DNA of 64,000 nt, from the NCBI GenBank assembly GCA_001643675.2, contig LSRY02000017.1, forward strand, positions 744,001-808,000, given 5' to 3'. The DNA comes from Monocercomonoides exilis. Taxonomy: Eukaryota; Preaxostyla; Oxymonadida; Polymastigidae. This document shows, one piece after another, positions 59,318-64,000 of the stretch (its first letter is position 1; every line of letters starts with the position of its first letter). A program made the position numbers and the translations under genes. The notes below the pieces were generated by a model, which saw nothing but the letters and a program-made list of their open reading frames with translations, did no database searches and was not told the DNA's origin.

Positions 59318-59385
59318 TGGGTGATTAACTATGAAATCATAACTTTTTTCGGAGTGATGATTTTTCAAAGGTTTTATTTCTTTTC
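59318..59385 (+). repeat. Orphan left end of a MITE A-like element
   Basis: TGGGTGATTAACTATGAAAT followed by CATAACTTTTTTCGGAGTGA matches the left 55 bp of MITE A with changes. A partial duplicate of the tip (GAGTGATTATTTTTGAATTC) lies just before it at 59286-59305. No right end found. Confidence 0.65.
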
Positions 59386-60930
59386 AAATGAATTTATCAT
59401 ACAAAAGAAAAAAAGACAAACCAGTCTAAACAGGATATTATCATATCGAATATAATCAACATCAGTTTTATTGACAATTTTCGATGCACCGACATTTTTG
59501 GTCTATTTTTCATTCATTTTCCATCGCAAATAATCACAGGGCCGAATATATATATAATCGTATTTTAATTTTTAATGGTGACATTTTTCAATGAAAAATT
59601 AACTTTCTGAACAAAATTTTAAATTTTTGATTTTACATAATTATGTATAAATAAGTCTAAATAATGATTATTAATGATAAAAATTATTGTTACAATAGAA
59701 AAAAGTGTATTTGTGAAGTATTTCCAAAAATAAAAAAAATCTACACAAAATTGAATATATCAAATATTAAATTTTTTATTTTTCTGTATTTTACATTATA
59801 GTGAATTATTACAATTGAATATTGTCTCAAAAAGTTGTGCAAAAACCGATGTGATTTTATCCGATACAGATTGAAGTTAAAAAAAATTATCATTATAAGT
59901 TTGAATATGTTTTAGAAGGAAAAAATAAACTTGGAGATTCTGCTAATAAGGATATTTTTATAGGTGTATGCGAATAATTATTGTTAGTTTATTATTTTAT
60001 TTTTGCGATGCATTTCTAATTGGCAATGCTCTTTGCTTCTTGTTTTCGCATATATTCTTTTTTCAAACCATCTAAAAAACCATGTATTCGTATCTGAATT
60101 TTCAAAGGAAAAAAATTTATGGAGTATGTGGAAGTTTGAAAGTCAACAGGCCATAGAGAAGTTGGTAACTGTTTATCAACTTCAAATATCCATAGTCTTG
60201 TTAAGATTGAATATAGAGTTTTCAATTACCCAAAATATCTTTCAACGATGACTCGATATGTGTCAAGCTCAGGTGTTACAATAGGCTTGGTGATAATTGC
60301 ATCTAGATATGGACGAGCTCCGATATGTCATAATTTTTTTTGAAAAGTGATATCAGATCAAAAATAAAACCCATCGACATTAAATAATTTTTATTCAGTT
60401 TCCATCATAATAATGAAAAAAAAATAATTCACCAAAATGCTTATCAGTTCATTACAAACTTCTTTATGGAAAGAAATATTTTGAAACAAATAATTATATA
60501 TTTAATTTATTGATAAATATTAAAATATCGTTTTTGCAATAAAAAAGAGTTGCATTTACTTAAACAATCAAGCAATTGTTACATTATGAATTTTTCACGG
60601 TATATTTCGATTCTTTTTTAGAATTAACAAATACACTGATAATTATTTGAGTTTTTATTTTATCAGAATTTTTCAATGCTCAGAATAAATATCAAATTTC
60701 ATGGAAGCAAATACAGCTTGTACAAGTTGGAATGAACAAACGGATTGTCAAAAATTGATGGTTTGCTATTTGTTTTTCTTTATGTTTAATTAATTTATAT
60801 TATTTCTTTTTTAGTGTTTCAAATTTGCAGCAGAATTCTGAACGCCTTTTAAGAAAGAACTTTCGATATGAAAATCCACAACAGATTCAAAGAAGATGTA
60901 GAAGATTTCTGCTGATGGTTGTGAAATGCC
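59386..60930. other. AT-rich stretch with a terminus relic
   Basis: No gene seen. At 60326-60355 TATGTCATAATTTTTTTTGA then AAAGTGATATC resembles the 25-bp terminus of the 25.3-kb segment with several changes. Confidence 0.5.
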
Positions 60931-60933
60931 AGA

Positions 60934-61293
60934 GTGATGCGATATTTGTTTTATCAATTTCAGAGAATCATGGAGACAGCAAGCAATGAAGAGTTGAGTG
61001 CGCCCTATTATTCATTGGATGTTGGAGTTCAACACATCATTCCTTCATCATATTCGCAGCTGTTGATCTCGGAGGAGACAATCATCAATGGAGAAAGCAG
61101 TGCCTTGAATATGATTATTCGCTTGTTGGAATCTCCCTCAGCCGCTTTGGTTTATCTGAACTCAACAATTGCTAGCGATAAAAAAAATCTTATCTCAACT
61201 TCTGAGAATGTTCGGATTGAGAGATTGATATTCAACTGTGGGCAGTCGTTTTCTTGCTCTGAAAGTTCTATTATCTTCGAAGAAAATGGTTAA
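60934..61293 (+). pseudogene. Surface-protein-like fragment
   Basis: An open frame of 119 codons: YYSLDVGVQHIIPSSYSQLL, then LNMIIRLLESPSAALVYLNS and RIERLIFNCGQSFSCSESSI, ending in a stop. The Ser/Asn/Cys texture with strand-like VYLNST and LIFNCGQ steps suggests a piece of a beta-helix protein. No start signal, signal peptide or downstream continuation is clear. Low certainty. Confidence 0.35.
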
Positions 61294-61759
61294 CTTTTTC
61301 TTTCGTTTGTTGATTTCTCTTCTTCAAATTCATCATCACCATCATCATTTTCTTCTTTTATTCTTCTTTTCCTCCTTCTCTTTCTCCCTCATCTTCTCCT
61401 TCTCCTTCTCCTTCTCCTTCTCCTTGGAGTTTGCCTTCGCCTTCTTCAACTTCTTCTTATCAAACGTTTTGTTCAGAAATATGCAGAAAGAAGACTGTTG
61501 TATTCTCAATGTTAACTGCATATTTGTTTCTTTCAAAAGTTTTTGAAAGAAAATGAATACAACAAGAAACAGGAGATGAAAGAGGATGAAAAAGGAAAAG
61601 AAGATGATAACTCTGATGAACATGTCATTAGTGAAATCGAAAGGTCGATTGCATATTATGCACACTCGATGAACAGCAGCATATTGTTGATCACCATCTC
61701 TTTCTCGATCGGAACCTGTTTGTGCTGTGCTGAAGAAGAAGAAGAAGAAGGCAAGGTAT
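61294..61759. other. Low-complexity stretch
   Basis: Contains (CTTCTC)n at about 61395-61425 and a Lys/Glu-rich short frame at 61543. No identifiable gene. Confidence 0.45.
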
Positions 61760-63780
61760 CACATCCTTCGCCCTCCCTCTGCCACTCCCTCGCCTAGTGG
61801 AACTGCACCACACGCTGCCAGTCCCATAGTGGCAGCCAAAAGCAGATCGTTTCTACCACATTGCTCCTCTCCACCAGCAACCGCTCTGTCCTGAACAGCT
61901 CTGGTGACTCTTCTTTCTTTGTCTCTGTCAACTGGACAACCTCCACTCACCACTTCGGCCACTGCCCCTACCACTGCCCCTGCCACTACCCCCGCAGGCA
62001 TCCCCGAAAGCTTTTGCACCTTATCATCCAGCGCCGACTTGTCGTCTTCACAACTGCGCTGTTTTCAGAATGAGTAAGAAGATGTCCTCGGCAAGCAGCA
62101 TCACACGCATCCATCTACAGTAGGTACAGGTTGAAGAAATCTCCGCCCTCATATGCCCACAGCACTGACATTAAATATGGCAGACAGCATCAAAACAACC
62201 AACATGCGTCTCAGAAGATCCGCAGGGACAGCACCGGTGGAGTCTGCGGATAGCACACACAGAAGAGACTCCAACTCCGAGTGCGTGATCCCTTTGCACT
62301 CTACCCCCGATGAAGACGACGACGATGATGATGAAGTCGATGAAACGCCACTGCATATCGCATCATACAACGCCCTCATCGCTTCCTTTCGCTTCGCTGC
62401 CTCGGCCCGGTAGTAGTTCAGCAGAAACCCCAGAAACACTTACGTGTCTGCTTCTTTCTTCTCTGACTGTTTCTTCTCAAACTCTCCCAAAAACGTCTTG
62501 ATTTTCTTCTCCGCTTCCCTTTTAAGCACGATGCTGAAGAACAAGAAGAACGACAGCTTGTCTTCATTGAACTCCTCCCTCCCAAATTCCCCAAACAGCC
62601 ACATCTCAGTAAAGTTCAACAAGAAAAGCATCATCCCAATGGATCATCACCTTCTAGACAACATCGTTCTTCTTCTGATTCTCAATCGCCTCCTTGAACA
62701 GCACCTTCTGCTCTCAGATCGTCTGCTCCTTCACTTTCAACTGCGCCATCAGCTTCTTCGTTTCCTTCTCTATCTTGTTCATCTTCTGCTGCACCGTTGC
62801 ATCAGCTCTTCCACCACCACCCCAGCTGCCTTTCCCACTTCTATTTGCCCCAACGCATTTCTTCTCCAATTTCTCGCTGATCATAGATCTCGTTCCATCA
62901 CTTCCACCACCTCCACCACCACCGCTGTTTGCTTCTCCCAAGGCACTCACCTCACTCTCCACTTTCACAACAACCCCTTTCAAGATCGGGTCTAGCCCAA
63001 GCATCACAGCATTTCCATCATTGATGATCGATGCAATCTTCTCCTAGCACTTTTCACACTGCCCCAACAGCAAAATCAACGACGCCGAAGATGGAACCAC
63101 CACAACTCCTGCAGAGGTCATAAAAGAAGGCGTGGCAAGCACAGCTGACGACCTATCAGTCACCGCATGCCATCCACACTCGCCACTCCTTCTGGCTGAG
63201 CTCATCACTTCTTCTCCTTCTCAATCCCCACACCAATCAACCTCGCCTTCTTTTTCTTCACCTCCAGCTGCTCCAGAGCTCGTTTGCATCTGAGTTGTTC
63301 TTCTCGCTCAGCTCCAGAATCATCCTCTCACGCATCTAATTGATCTTCTCCTTCTCCTGCACCTGCTCCTCTCGCCGGCTCTTCCGGTTCGATGTCTGCT
63401 CGTTGTCTCAGATCTTTTGCAGCAAAATGTTGAACTCCTAATTCCTCTTCTCCATCCTTTGCTTCGCTTTCTCGTGTTGCTCCTTCGGCTCTTGAATCTG
63501 CTGCCTCAGCTCCTCCTTCTACACCTCCAGCTCCGCCAGATGCGCCTCGTTATTCCCGCATGTCTCACTCAGCATCTGCACCGCTTTCCTCGACTGCAGC
63601 GAGTTAATCAACATCAGCTCAATCACCAAAGGCAGCAAAGACGGATAAAACAGATCACGAACGTTGGGAACGCGTTCACAACCTTCGGAGCAAAGACCAA
63701 ATTGCGTACCGACTTCGCCCCCATTGACGCCGTAAGCGAAGGAAGCGTAACCACAAGTGGAAACGAAAGCATTCCCTAAA
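61760..63780 (-). pseudogene. Coiled-coil protein remnant, copy 2
   Basis: Minus-strand pieces, from high to low coordinates: ELRQQIQEPKEQHEKAKQRM with MEKRN (about 63520-63440), SRREEQVQEKEKIN and MRERMILELSEKNNSDANEL (63390-63285), QQKMNKIEKETKKLMAQLKV (62800-62725), LLNYYRAEAAKRKEAMRALY (62425-62365) and ELESLLCVLSADSTGAVPAD (62290-62230). Stops and shifts separate them. Nucleotide similarity to 38190-39060 shows a common origin. The last block vaguely recalls the helical region of Sec1/Sly1 proteins, too weak to name. The window ends in similar decayed DNA up to 64000. Confidence 0.45.
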
Positions 63781-64000
63781 GCACCATATTATGTACCTGC
63801 AACACACGGTCTATGCAGCACCTCACTCCATGTCAGAGTGGAAATTTTCAGTGTCTTTGGCGCAGGCTGCGATTGAAACAGGAGCACCGATGGAGATATG
63901 TGCTGCGTAGACACCTCAGCTGACTCTATTATTTAAATCCGCGTCTGCCTATCGTTGATGCCCTTCGCTGCTTTCGACGTGTATGACTTTTCCTCCACCG

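Noticed and set aside
62149-62439. Sec1/Sly1-like vesicle-fusion protein
   Set aside because: Only one short helical block resembles it and the rest of the family motifs are absent; kept as an unnamed coiled-coil remnant.
1-64000. tRNA and rRNA genes
   Set aside because: I scanned for T-arm GGTTCGA-type motifs with matching acceptor stems and for rRNA signatures and found none I could defend.

Overview
This window is AT-rich eukaryotic nuclear DNA. Spliceosomal introns of about 50-160 bp with GT...AG ends can be read directly in three genes. The genetic code is standard: intact genes end in TAA or TAG and use TGG for Trp. Degenerate fragments resemble right-handed beta-helix surface proteins (Cys-Gly...Pro-Cys N-terminal signature) and a TM-plus-Ser-rich cytosolic tail that I associate with metamonad flagellates of the Preaxostyla (Monocercomonoides/Blattamonas-like oxymonads). 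That assignment is an inference from family resemblance.

1-12.4 kb is ordinary host genome with three genes. They are the 3' part of the spliceosomal helicase Brr2 (+), a complete six-exon taspase-1 (-), and a seven-exon coiled-coil protein with a C-terminal RING finger (+).

12.7-14.3 kb is a dead Merlin (IS1016/ISXO2-like) DNA transposon with about 170-bp inverted termini.

14.7-42.1 kb holds a decayed ABCC-type ABC transporter gene split in two. The Walker A part lies at 14.85-15.0 kb and the signature/Walker B/TMD2 part at 40.64-42.1 kb. A nest fills the gap. A 25.3-kb segment is bounded by a perfect 25-bp inverted repeat. Inside it a 19.8-kb segment is bounded by a different perfect 28-bp inverted repeat. 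Both start TGGGTGAT and are flanked by TA. Inside that lies an 8.2-kb near-palindrome with 1.21-kb arms, whose 5.7-kb centre carries an intact three-exon gene fusing a ubiquitin-specific protease (C19) domain to a DDE-transposase-like domain. A strongly structured RNA-like segment follows its stop codon. Beta-helix gene remnants, a Ser/Arg/Glu-rich pseudogene and a (GAA)n tract of about 180 bp fill the rest.

42-48.7 kb has Ser-rich remnants and a second, divergent USP-like gene broken by a 259-bp MITE. The MITE ends and TA duplication can be read exactly. A TM/kinase-tail surface-protein remnant follows. 49.1-57.7 kb has a degenerate DIRS-like retroelement fragment and then a nearly full-length DIRS-like element (gag, RT-RNase H, tyrosine recombinase, inverted terminal repeats plus internal complementary region), all ORFs broken. 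57.8-61 kb is very AT-rich with MITE relics. 61-64 kb has decayed gene fragments, one of them a second copy of a coiled-coil pseudogene also found at 38.2-39.6 kb.

The unifying theme is a family of short TA-flanked TGGGTGAT termini. They bound small MITEs (242-259 bp) and two very large composite segments, one carrying the USP-transposase gene. No mariner-type transposase of normal form was recognised, so that fusion protein is the only candidate transposase with an intact ORF.
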